Shown piece by piece: positions 17,618-27,343 of a stretch of DNA of 64,000 bases; position 1 is the first letter of the stretch; each line of letters begins with the position of its first letter. Origin of the DNA: Chitinophaga pendula (lineage in GTDB: Bacteria > Bacteroidota > Bacteroidia > Chitinophagales > Chitinophagaceae); the NCBI RefSeq assembly GCF_020386615.1, contig NZ_CP077769.1:2418001-2482000 (forward strand), in the 5' to 3' direction. The notes beneath the pieces are model-generated. The model did no database searches. It saw only the letters and a program-made list of their open reading frames with translations, and had not been told where the DNA came from. Made by a program: the position numbers and the translations under genes.

Positions 17618-20600
17618 TTACCAGGTATTTAACTTACCCGTACCATAAATAAACAGTGGAAAACCATGACTATCATCTAAACCCGAAATCCCTCTGTTAA
17701 CATCTATGAGGAATTTTCTAAGTGCATTACCCCCTCTATCCCAGTTATAAATATTATGGGGACCATTCTCTACCCGCACATGCCCTTGTTTATCAAGAAG
17801 GGTGATTTCCGTTCTGCCAAGCGCATAGGTGGTGGCTAGTGATGAATAAGAAGGGGCTAATATAGCTGCTATTAAAGGGTCTTCAATGAAAAGACCTGCT
17901 ATCATCATTTCTTCAAGGGTATAGTTAAGCAAATTGACACTTGTACGTTTACCCTGCGTCAAACTATTGGTACCAAGTATGCCAAAATCCAATTTGCTGG
18001 CATCTACATACAACCAGTCTTCCGGTATCGCCAGTCCCATCCCGTTACTTTCATTACCGTCGTTGTCTAGGTTAGGATGCGCTTTCGCCCAGTCAATTCC
18101 TTCCTGCATACCCACAAAGCCATCCCAGTCAGGACGGTCTTTTAGCTTGTTATAGTTATACATAAAAGTAGGAATGGCATATTTTTGTAATCCTTCGGGA
18201 CCCAAATTCGACGCCAAACCGCTGGAATGAGACATGCCTTGTGTAAAGTCCTGTTGATTCATGATCAGTGCTTTTCCTTGCAAGCCATTATCCGTAATCC
18301 CCATAAAGGTGCCAGTAGAACTATATACAGGAGCGGCGCCGTTAGGATCGATCAGTTTGACAGGATTATTCAGCGTATAGTTGTAAGGCGACAGGTTGGC
18401 AAACTTTGCTGTTTCGGGATCCACCGACAACCACAACGACGCCTTCGGATCATAATACCTCGCTCCGTAATAATAATTGCCGGTCTCATTATCCTGCTCT
18501 TTCCCGTTGAACAAGTATGGTGTTAATGCATCGTTCTTATGTTTATCGACGAACAGCTCCCCATACGGCGTATAGGCATTATACTGGGCTACTTCGCCAA
18601 ACACATTGGTGAGGTAATTGGTGCTGCCCAGGTGGTCGGGGTGGAAGTAATACTGTTGTTGCTCGTAAAAGTGACCGGTTCCTACAAATCCATATCCTGC
18701 TTTTACGCTGTCATTGCTGGGGATGGGGGAGACGCTGACCGGCGGGCCACCAGGAGCAGGGGTAGTGTTACCTGGCCAACCCCGGGGTACGCTGTTACGG
18801 GTGGTGTCGTAGGTGATAGGAGCGGCAATCCCGTTGTTATAGGGGAGGGCATAAAAGTATTTGTCGGTAGGAGGGCCGGGGCTGACGGCCAGGCTGGCAT
18901 AGTAAGCATAACGATCCCGTTGCAGCTGGGCATTACGTTCCTGGTAGTTGATACCTCCCGCCGTAAGTGCCGGCTTGGGGAAGGAAATATTGGTAAACCG
19001 CCCGATACCGACCTTGCTGGCAATGCGCTGTCCCTCGATATAGTAATGTTTGGTAAAGCCTGTCCGCCGGGTTACGATATAGGGGCTGACGTAGGCGATA
19101 TAGTTGGTATCATGCACGACTACACCGGCGGGCGCACCATTGACCCAGGAGCCACGATAACCGCCACTGCTTTTTACCGCCCGCTCGCCGGTGGCATCAT
19201 AGGTATACTGACTGAGTATACCGCCATCTTTCACGGCCATCAACCGGTTCTCTTCGTCCCAGAAATATTGCCGCTTACCGGATGTCGTCAGGTTGCCATT
19301 CAGGTCATAGAGATAGTCGGCGGCGCCGATCCGGATAGCCTGGTGAGGTACCGTCCCGCTATAACGATAGTCCTGCCGGTAGCTTTTATCCTTACCAGAC
19401 ATGACCATGTCCTTGCTGGTAATGTTATACAGATTGTCATAGCCTACCTGCAGTTTGTACGAGGCCGTGTCATTGATACCGCGGTACATCCCTTCACCTG
19501 CCGTAAGGCGGTACAGGTTGTCATAGGTATACTGGTGCACGATCGAACCGCCGGGGATAGCACCCTGCGCAGGTGCGTCATCACGGATAGACAATACATT
19601 GCCTACCGGATCATACCGATACTGCTGATTCATGAATACACGCCCACCGGCCGCAACAGCATTTAAAGTAGAAAGACGGTGCCGATCCGGTTCGTAAGTA
19701 TACTTGTTCTCCGTACCATTACCATACTGAAGGTATACCCGCTGCTCAAACTCGTTATATCCCAGCTGCTTCACATATGGGTAGTCATGTCCGGCTTTGG
19801 ACCCGCTTACGCTGAATAAACTGCCTCCTTTATTATACCGATAGGTCACCACCTCTCCATCGGGGTAGGTCAGTTGCTTGATACGATTCCAGGTGTCATA
19901 GGTCGCCTCGCTCACATAAGTGGTAAAGAATACATTGCTGACCGACATCGTCCGGATCGTCTTCGTGATCTCGCCCAACTTACCATAATAATATTCCTGC
20001 CCACCGCTGGCATCTATCTGGAGAGTCAGCCTGCCCGCCCGGTTGCCGGTACCGGGTGCGCCATACGCATACCTTACTTTATTCTGATATTGACGGGGAT
20101 AGTCTATATCCGTCACCCGCTCATGATCATAATAATATTTAACAGCACCTCCGGTAGGGATCTCCTTACGTATCTGCGGAGTGATCCTGGCTATCAGGTT
20201 GCTGGCAGCATCATATTCTAATACTGTCAATCCGGCATCCGGATGCTGCATACTTGTTTTCCTCCCCAGCAGATCGTACGTATAACTGGTAACGTTATTA
20301 CCAGCGTCCATCACTTGCAGTAACGCTCCCAATGCATTGTAATGATACCGGGTCGTAATACCACCACCGGGAGCACCGGCAATGCTCTCCTGGCGCTTAC
20401 GACCTTTTACATCTGTCAATACCTCCCGCTGATTCCGCAAAGCATCTGTTATCCGGCTACTGAAATATCCGTTACTAATAGTATATAGATAACTGTCAGT
20501 AGCACCATCAGCAAAGACCGTTTGCAATGGACGATCCTGTATATCGTATCGGTTACTGACGGCCAGTTTACCTATTGTATTTGACAATACGATATCGGCT

Positions 20601-23600
20601 GCTGCGTCTATCTTCGCTGTCGTAGGATAATAAGTACTGGTCACTCTTCCAAATGCATCATAGATATGATGACCACTCACGATCATCTTCACATCATCAG
20701 GTTGATGCCTCGCTTTGAAGATGGCAGCTTCTTTCTTTATTTGTAATGACCTGCCTAAACCATCAGTAAATGAGATCGTTCTGATGTCGGATTGATATTC
20801 AGGATCCAAGTGACGCGTCAACGCATAAGGTACCTTTGCTTCCGGATGATACTCAAATGCAATAGTATAAGGACGGTTGGCAGCCAGCTCATAAGGCCCG
20901 GTAATCCGTACAATCCTGCCCTTCGCATCTATCTCATAACGTATAGACGTCTCGTTAATACTGGTACTGTTCAGTAAGCTGCCAAACCGATAGTCGTAGG
21001 TACTGCTGCTCGAATACCCGTAAGCATCCCTGACCTGTATCGGATAGGTATGTACCGCCGCATCATACGTATAACAATACCATAGACGCTCTCCCTTATG
21101 ATTTTTTGGCCTTGTCAACCTGGATAGATTCCCATATTCATCATACTCCAGGTCATAAACAGACGCTGCATCTTCACTGGAATAAGTTTGTATACGCGTA
21201 ACATCACCTTGCGCATTCATCACCGTACTCCTCCTGCGTAATAAACCAGCAGGTGTTTGTAGATCAATACGCGAAGCGACAGACTTGATATATCGCACAT
21301 CATCATTATGATAACTCACCTGCGCCCGTAAATAGTCGTTCTGACTACCATCGCCTATATCTGTAATCATCGTCACATTACCGGCAAGGTCATAGTCATA
21401 TAAACTATAAGTCGATAATCCACTGCCCGCTCCAGCCTCATTAAATAGCTTGTCCATACGTACCAACGCCGGAAACTGACTGCTATCCACCACCGGTCGC
21501 AGGTCATAGGTGTTGGCTGTCTGCGTATATATGGTAGTACCATTGGCATCTTGTAGCCATTCCTTAACAGGCAACCCTTTTGAATAGTAAGACTTGTTAA
21601 GATACTCCTGTACCGAAGTTCGATAAATACTATTGCCGGTTTCCGTATTCAGCTGGTGAGCAGTCACCTGCTTAAAACCATAAAACTCCCGCTCACGACG
21701 ATCATAATACCCTCCGCTGTAAGTATAACGGGATCTGGTCGTGTCCGCACCGTCACCACTTACACCGTCAGCTAAAGTAACAGATTGTAACACCCACTTG
21801 CTGTGTGGCATATCGTACGTATTCACCGTACGTTCATAGTCCAGGTAAAAAGAACTACCCATAGGACGACTCACCGCGCGTAACAGGTTGGTCCTCCCGA
21901 TCATAGCACGCTGTACCGACAAATTTCCGTCATCAATGGAGCGTAAAATATCGGCATAACCATCCCCGTCAATGTCCGCCAACTGATACTGCTCCCTCGA
22001 CACACTGTTACCGTCTGCATATCCCGGATTGATACAGAACTTGAGTGTAACAAAAATAAGGTATACAGGAATAACCACCGTAACTGCCGCATTGAAAGAC
22101 TCACTGGTGCTGGTCTGCTTAGATATCTCTGTCAGCCCGTTCCAATTGATCGCTGAGGCAAAACCACCTCCGCTGTTGAACTGTACCGCTACCTGGTTGC
22201 CACTCAAAAATAGCTTATCAGGTAAACCGTCTCCGTTTACATCGGCATAAGACGTATTGGATGCCCCCTCACTACGCTGGACGCTAGACCCTGCCTGGAA
22301 GGAGCCATTCACCCGGCTAAAGCCTTTGATTGGGCCGAGTCCCACCCCGGGTCCAATCCCTTTTTCCTTCGTCTCACCTTCCTCTATTCGCGCACTTCCC
22401 CAGTACTCTGCCGCACTGAACCCATAACCGAGATTAAGTGATACCGCCCCGCTTTGATATAGCTTATCCGGCAATCCATCCCCGTTGATATCCATCCAGT
22501 TACTGACAGTCTCATTCTTATTCTCTGCCAGACTGCCACTACCGGTAACGGATATACCTATAGTACCTGCTGCATTATGCGCTTGCGCACTGGCTACCGC
22601 AGCCGGCGTCTGTTTGCTGAATGCGTTTGGCAAAGTACCACTGCCGCCGAGAGAATGCCCTTTCAGCTCCCCCTTAAAAGTGGCTGCCCCTAATCCATGC
22701 CGGGTAGTACCGGCGCTTAAGCCCCCCGTTGGTAAAGTGAACTGTATATCATTATTACGCAGCACATCCGGATGCCGGTCCCCGTTCATATCCTGCATAT
22801 CCAGGTCGTTAGTAGTACCGGTTTCAGAAGTAGTCCTGCTGATACTACCACCTATACCCGTATAATCATCAGACAACGATAATCCCAGCGCCGTACTCCT
22901 CGTCTGCGTCCGCGAGATCTTATTGACAACCTTCACATTACCGCCGCTCATCAAACTATCCACTGCAACATCGTGCATCCATAAGCGTGCACTGCTCATC
23001 TGCGTAGCACTCACATATACACTGCTGTCAAATCCTACCCATACCCCTTTTTGCTGCGCAGCATATAAAGGAATAAAATCAGCCTGGAAAGCATCTATGA
23101 TCTGGTTAAATAAACTACTGTCTGCAAATACATCCGGGTTCTGCGAGTAGTTGGCAAACCCTTGCACATTGATCTTACTTTCATCCAGCGGAGCAGTACC
23201 ATGGGTAGTACCTTTATAAGAAAAATGTCCCCATCCCCGATACTGCGTTCCCAGGAAATCCTCCTTCGGTTGTGTGAAAAGACCGGCTTCCAATGTGTCC
23301 CGCAGCGTGACGGTAACCATGTTACCAGTGAGATCAGTATACGTACTGTCTCTGATCAATACATATCGCGGACGCGATAACGCCTTTGCCAGCACACGGT
23401 CATTCGTGGAATACTCACAATAAATTGCACCAGGTACAGTACCGTCAACAGGAATATCTGCTGCACCTTGTATGTTACCGCCGACAGCACCGAAACTTGT
23501 TTTGCCAACGAGTAGCCCGTTACGCTTGATAGTGAATGTAATCTGCCCATTAGCACTTGCAATGTTCTCAATAAAAGGATGTATTACAACGGCATCAGGT

Positions 23601-26600
23601 GGCACGTTTGCCAGCACCGGCGTAGGAGAGAACCAGTCGTTAAAATTATCATTCCGCGGTACGATATCTCCGGCTATCACCGGCTGCCCATTCGCTTGCG
23701 TAGCAGGGGTACCGTCGGTAAAAATCGTATACGTATAATGAGGTGCCCATTGCAAACGCGACCGGTCAATATAAGAATCACTCAGCAACTCAAACCGCAA
23801 CCGGTCATCCGGTTGCACCGATAAACCAGCTACCTGTATCGGTTGCTGAAGCGCAGTCGGCCCTGCGAACACCTGTTGCACAACAATCGTCGACACCCCT
23901 CCACGTTCCTGCCGGATAACCACCCGCACGCTATCAGAGACAATGCCCTTTTTGAATAACCCGTCTATATTAATTGTACCGGCCTTACTAAACTGCATGC
24001 CGTTGCTGTCATGCAGCACAAAGTCTTCAGATGCCTGATACCGCATCGTACTCCTGCCATTTGCATCCGTCGCCGGTACCACGGGTGTCACATACTGTAC
24101 TACCGGGTCCCAGTTAATCAGGTCATCCTCCCCATTGTAAACAGATTGCATCCGGAAGTAAATACGCTCCCCTTTGCTGATCGTAATGTGGTCAACAGCT
24201 GCGGGTATCTTAGGTGTCTGATCATTTGCAGCGATGACAGTAGCCCACAATACCTGCCCGCCGCGCTGTACGCTGACACGTACGCCGTCCTGTTTATTGC
24301 TGCCACTAACAGGACTCAATAACTGTATCGCACCACTAACGGCCACCACACCGTCTCGTGGTGCCTGCCAGCAGCGCACAATATCCTGTAAGGGAAATTC
24401 CCGCTCCTGTTGTGCCTGAAGATCCGTATCCGGCGCCAGGAACAGCGGAGATACATTGCTACCTGCCGTAACAGGATTGCTGGTACCTCCGCTGCCAGGC
24501 AAAAATACAGGGTCACCCTGCGCATCCACCCGGTTGAAATATACCTGACCGTTACTCGCCAGATCCGGTAACCCATCTCCGTTAAAATCCGCGAGATAGT
24601 CCGTCGTTGTCGTCGTCGTTTGCGTTTTATTATTACCCCAGAAAGCAACCCTTACATTCACCTCATATCCCCGGGAACTGCTTTTCGTATTCGTAACGTG
24701 AAACTGCGTAATACCGCTTATCCTCCGTCTGTCACCAAATCCACGCCCGGTACTCCCCAGGTTCTTCCGATACCACAACTGCCCACCGGACCGGAACACC
24801 TTGTCCGGCAACCCATCCCCGTTAATATCATAAAGCAGCGTCAATCCCTCCGTCTTCGTGGTACCACTACCGGTACTACCGCCGACAGTCATACTTTTAG
24901 ACCAGTTGCCATCCCATATGCCCATCGTCAGCGCCAGGCTCTTACTGCTATTTTTCGCTTTTGAAGTTCCGAGTAACGAACTTTCATTGCCATAGCCAGG
25001 TACGGGATTACTGATATCTCCGGTTACCTGGTCATCCCCAACCTGCCAGTTCTCCACATTGCCAAATGGCCGGAATACCCCATTGGAATAGACATCATTA
25101 TAATAATCAAGGGTATGCGTATTAAAGACCACCCCATCCGCATCTGATTCAGCAATGCTTTTTAGCAATGTCTTATTAAAAGCACCTTCCGTATATTGAA
25201 GCGTATAGCTACGTACCGGCTGATTGAGATAACGGACCTGGATCTGCTTTAAAAGGTCCGCCGTCACCATCTTGAATCCAAGCCGCCCGCTGATCACCAC
25301 GTCCTTCCTGCGACCTCCGCCGAGTTGACGATCCCGCACAAAAGCAACCTGGTAAGCACCAGGCCGGTCACCGGTGCCCGTATAAGAGATCTGGCTCACA
25401 TACAACTGTTGACCCGGCACCGTACCTCCCGCAACCCCAGGATCACGCACCAGCTCATATTGATAAATGACCGTGTTATTATGCAGGTCCACCGTCATCA
25501 CCAAAGGCCAATAAGCGATGTTACCAGTGGCATCCTGCAATACCGCCGACTGGTCAACGCCTTTGCCTGGCCTGCCACCATAAAAACTACGAATACCTCT
25601 CTTATCCGTCACCTCCCACCAATAGTTGCGTGGGTGATCCCCGTGCCGGATGATCTTCATAAAACTGCCTTCCACCCTCGGATAGAATTGCTTTTCAGCA
25701 GTCCGTTTCACAAACGCGGCACGATGCGCCAGCGGAGCAAGTTGCGCCCCTCCCATAGTATATGTCTCTGTCTCCAGATTGACATCATACCTCGGAACAC
25801 CCCAACGGGTCTCAATGCCGATACTGGGAACAGACATACCCCATCCCATTCCGAGCCACCCGTTATCGCCGTCACTATTATAATATAACCCCAATGAAGG
25901 CTGCATACCCTGCCTGCCAGCCGGCAGCCGGATAGGGAAACCCATACTGGCATTCCCCTGCATATTGGGAGTGGGAGGTGCCATCATCGATATGCCGCTG
26001 CCAGGAGATGCTGCTTGTATATCTTTAATGGAGGTGGGCACATACGCCCGCCCTTCCGGCGATTCCGGTACCTTAATGATACCGTTGATCATATCAGAGA
26101 AATAGGGGGTGACGGATTGCAACACCTGCCCCTCCGTCATCAGACTGTCCGGTGCCAGCATCTTCCAGGTTCTCGCTACTTCGTCAAAATAATAAGTACG
26201 TATATCCTCCGGTGTATATCCCTCGGGAATAAGCGCACTGTCATACGGGAGGCTAACCAGCGCATATCCGTTCATCCGCGTAGCATGCGGAGAAAACCGA
26301 TATGCCGCAGCTCCGCCGGTTACATTCACCAGGTCGACATTCATGGCTACTATATCCACGTCCCGCAGCGTACTGACCGTAACTATCCGGTCCTCAGACA
26401 ATACACCGCCCGGAATACGGATACCCGCACCAGTAGGCAACAATACCTGAGAAGCCTGACCCACATGGGTGGCCACAGATGCCTTGAGCGCCTTACCTCC
26501 CGCAGGAATATAAGTCACCGTCGATGATAGATGATCCGTCAGCACTACCTGTTTCGACACCGTACGTCCATCAGTAAAAATGGCCTTCAGCGCCACCGTA

Positions 26601-27325
26601 CCAACGCCTGCCTCAGCAGGCAAGACTACTTCAAACTCATCACCCGAAAGGTTAGCGGCATAACCATTACACAATACCTCCGCAGGAGCGTGTGGATATC
26701 CGGTAGCCAGCATCCCCCGGATATATACTTTGTTCGTACCGCTATAACGCAAGGCCGTCTTTATAGTCACCGCAGGTGCTACTGCTTGCTTTAAAAGAAT
26801 AGCGACATGCCTCACACGGTAGTAGAAGTCTGCATGAACCGGCAATCCAAAACGGATAATATTATCCCCGGCTTTAAGCGCAGATATTGGAATGGCCTCC
26901 GTCTGTGTTGTCCAACTATGATGAATGTCCACAAACTGACCGCCAACAGCCACCCCCTCGTTAATACTCCGCGCTACGCCCTCGTTACCGGCTACACCGT
27001 ATAACTCATAGGTAAGGTAGGCTGTAACATCCGGGTCGATCTTGCCGGGCAGCGAAATATGAAAGAGATTGTCCGTAGGATCATCTACAGGTACAGCTGC
27101 GGTTACGCCAATAAGCCCGGCCGGTAGATCAGCAGGATATTGCGCATAAGAAAGCATATGGCTGACAGGAGGGCGTACCCCGCTGACGGTCGTCTTTGAT
27201 ACACTGTCCACCCGCTTTCCGGAGCGCGCAGACACCAGCGGCAGGGAAGACCTCGAAATACCGATAACCGCTAATAATATAGATAAAGTAAGTACAACCG
27301 AAACAGATAAGTGATATCGCTTCAT
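17618..27325 (-). CDS. Giant SpvB/TcdB/RHS protein (toxin-complex B-C-like)
   Basis: A 3235-aa protein with an N-terminal signal/anchor (residues 1-30). Residues about 40-430 are beta-rich, Ig/carbohydrate-binding-like. From about 438 an SpvB domain is clear (MGFPIRLPAGRQGMQPSLGL; DNGWLGMGWGMSVPSIGIET). Six FG-GAP/VCBS-type calcium loops follow, such as DINGDGLPDK near residue 832 and DVNGDGLPDK near 1695. A TcdB-type middle region (YDRREREFYGFKQV near 1870) leads to many YD repeats. The RHS-associated core (HPDHLGSTNYLT near 2895; YYYGARYYDPKASLWLSVDP) ends at DPNGAAP near 2995. A unique C-terminal domain of about 240 residues follows, unrecognised. The order matches TcB fused to TcC of insecticidal toxin complexes, whose shell encloses a cleaved C-terminal toxin. 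It is third in a three-gene operon, 18 bases after the T9SS-sorted gene. No immunity gene is adjacent on its strand. Confidence 0.92.
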   Translation of the reverse strand: MKRYHLSVSVVLTLSILLAVIGISRSSLPLVSARSGKRVDSVSKTTVSGVRPPVSHMLSYAQYPADLPAGLIGVTAAVPVDDPTDNLFHISLPGKIDPDVTAYLTYELYGVAGNEGVARSINEGVAVGGQFVDIHHSWTTQTEAIPISALKAGDNIIRFGLPVHADFYYRVRHVAILLKQAVAPAVTIKTALRYSGTNKVYIRGMLATGYPHAPAEVLCNGYAANLSGDEFEVVLPAEAGVGTVALKAIFTDGRTVSKQVVLTDHLSSTVTYIPAGGKALKASVATHVGQASQVLLPTGAGIRIPGGVLSEDRIVTVSTLRDVDIVAMNVDLVNVTGGAAAYRFSPHATRMNGYALVSLPYDSALIPEGYTPEDIRTYYFDEVARTWKMLAPDSLMTEGQVLQSVTPYFSDMINGIIKVPESPEGRAYVPTSIKDIQAASPGSGISMMAPPTPNMQGNASMGFPIRLPAGRQGMQPSLGLYYNSDGDNGWLGMGWGMSVPSIGIETRWGVPRYDVNLETETYTMGGAQLAPLAHRAAFVKRTAEKQFYPRVEGSFMKIIRHGDHPRNYWWEVTDKRGIRSFYGGRPGKGVDQSAVLQDATGNIAYWPLVMTVDLHNNTVIYQYELVRDPGVAGGTVPGQQLYVSQISYTGTGDRPGAYQVAFVRDRQLGGGRRKDVVISGRLGFKMVTADLLKQIQVRYLNQPVRSYTLQYTEGAFNKTLLKSIAESDADGVVFNTHTLDYYNDVYSNGVFRPFGNVENWQVGDDQVTGDISNPVPGYGNESSLLGTSKAKNSSKSLALTMGIWDGNWSKSMTVGGSTGSGTTKTEGLTLLYDINGDGLPDKVFRSGGQLWYRKNLGSTGRGFGDRRRISGITQFHVTNTKSSSRGYEVNVRVAFWGNNKTQTTTTTTDYLADFNGDGLPDLASNGQVYFNRVDAQGDPVFLPGSGGTSNPVTAGSNVSPLFLAPDTDLQAQQEREFPLQDIVRCWQAPRDGVVAVSGAIQLLSPVSGSNKQDGVRVSVQRGGQVLWATVIAANDQTPKIPAAVDHITISKGERIYFRMQSVYNGEDDLINWDPVVQYVTPVVPATDANGRSTMRYQASEDFVLHDSNGMQFSKAGTINIDGLFKKGIVSDSVRVVIRQERGGVSTIVVQQVFAGPTALQQPIQVAGLSVQPDDRLRFELLSDSYIDRSRLQWAPHYTYTIFTDGTPATQANGQPVIAGDIVPRNDNFNDWFSPTPVLANVPPDAVVIHPFIENIASANGQITFTIKRNGLLVGKTSFGAVGGNIQGAADIPVDGTVPGAIYCEYSTNDRVLAKALSRPRYVLIRDSTYTDLTGNMVTVTLRDTLEAGLFTQPKEDFLGTQYRGWGHFSYKGTTHGTAPLDESKINVQGFANYSQNPDVFADSSLFNQIIDAFQADFIPLYAAQQKGVWVGFDSSVYVSATQMSSARLWMHDVAVDSLMSGGNVKVVNKISRTQTRSTALGLSLSDDYTGIGGSISRTTSETGTTNDLDMQDMNGDRHPDVLRNNDIQFTLPTGGLSAGTTRHGLGAATFKGELKGHSLGGSGTLPNAFSKQTPAAVASAQAHNAAGTIGISVTGSGSLAENKNETVSNWMDINGDGLPDKLYQSGAVSLNLGYGFSAAEYWGSARIEEGETKEKGIGPGVGLGPIKGFSRVNGSFQAGSSVQRSEGASNTSYADVNGDGLPDKLFLSGNQVAVQFNSGGGFASAINWNGLTEISKQTSTSESFNAAVTVVIPVYLIFVTLKFCINPGYADGNSVSREQYQLADIDGDGYADILRSIDDGNLSVQRAMIGRTNLLRAVSRPMGSSFYLDYERTVNTYDMPHSKWVLQSVTLADGVSGDGADTTRSRYTYSGGYYDRREREFYGFKQVTAHQLNTETGNSIYRTSVQEYLNKSYYSKGLPVKEWLQDANGTTIYTQTANTYDLRPVVDSSQFPALVRMDKLFNEAGAGSGLSTYSLYDYDLAGNVTMITDIGDGSQNDYLRAQVSYHNDDVRYIKSVASRIDLQTPAGLLRRRSTVMNAQGDVTRIQTYSSEDAASVYDLEYDEYGNLSRLTRPKNHKGERLWYCYTYDAAVHTYPIQVRDAYGYSSSSTYDYRFGSLLNSTSINETSIRYEIDAKGRIVRITGPYELAANRPYTIAFEYHPEAKVPYALTRHLDPEYQSDIRTISFTDGLGRSLQIKKEAAIFKARHQPDDVKMIVSGHHIYDAFGRVTSTYYPTTAKIDAAADIVLSNTIGKLAVSNRYDIQDRPLQTVFADGATDSYLYTISNGYFSSRITDALRNQREVLTDVKGRKRQESIAGAPGGGITTRYHYNALGALLQVMDAGNNVTSYTYDLLGRKTSMQHPDAGLTVLEYDAASNLIARITPQIRKEIPTGGAVKYYYDHERVTDIDYPRQYQNKVRYAYGAPGTGNRAGRLTLQIDASGGQEYYYGKLGEITKTIRTMSVSNVFFTTYVSEATYDTWNRIKQLTYPDGEVVTYRYNKGGSLFSVSGSKAGHDYPYVKQLGYNEFEQRVYLQYGNGTENKYTYEPDRHRLSTLNAVAAGGRVFMNQQYRYDPVGNVLSIRDDAPAQGAIPGGSIVHQYTYDNLYRLTAGEGMYRGINDTASYKLQVGYDNLYNITSKDMVMSGKDKSYRQDYRYSGTVPHQAIRIGAADYLYDLNGNLTTSGKRQYFWDEENRLMAVKDGGILSQYTYDATGERAVKSSGGYRGSWVNGAPAGVVVHDTNYIAYVSPYIVTRRTGFTKHYYIEGQRIASKVGIGRFTNISFPKPALTAGGINYQERNAQLQRDRYAYYASLAVSPGPPTDKYFYALPYNNGIAAPITYDTTRNSVPRGWPGNTTPAPGGPPVSVSPIPSNDSVKAGYGFVGTGHFYEQQQYYFHPDHLGSTNYLTNVFGEVAQYNAYTPYGELFVDKHKNDALTPYLFNGKEQDNETGNYYYGARYYDPKASLWLSVDPETAKFANLSPYNYTLNNPVKLIDPNGAAPVYSSTGTFMGITDNGLQGKALIMNQQDFTQGMSHSSGLASNLGPEGLQKYAIPTFMYNYNKLKDRPDWDGFVGMQEGIDWAKAHPNLDNDGNESNGMGLAIPEDWLYVDASKLDFGILGTNSLTQGKRTSVNLLNYTLEEMMIAGLFIEDPLIAAILAPSYSSLATTYALGRTEITLLDKQGHVRVENGPHNIYNWDRGGNALRKFLIDVNRGISGLDDSHGFPLFIYGTGKLNTW

Positions 27326-27343
27326 AAGAACGTCGTGCTATAA

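Noticed and set aside
18539..19666. Plus-strand open frame of 375 codons inside the giant RHS gene
   Set aside because: Antisense to a region with clear RHS core and YD repeats on the minus strand; no recognisable protein.
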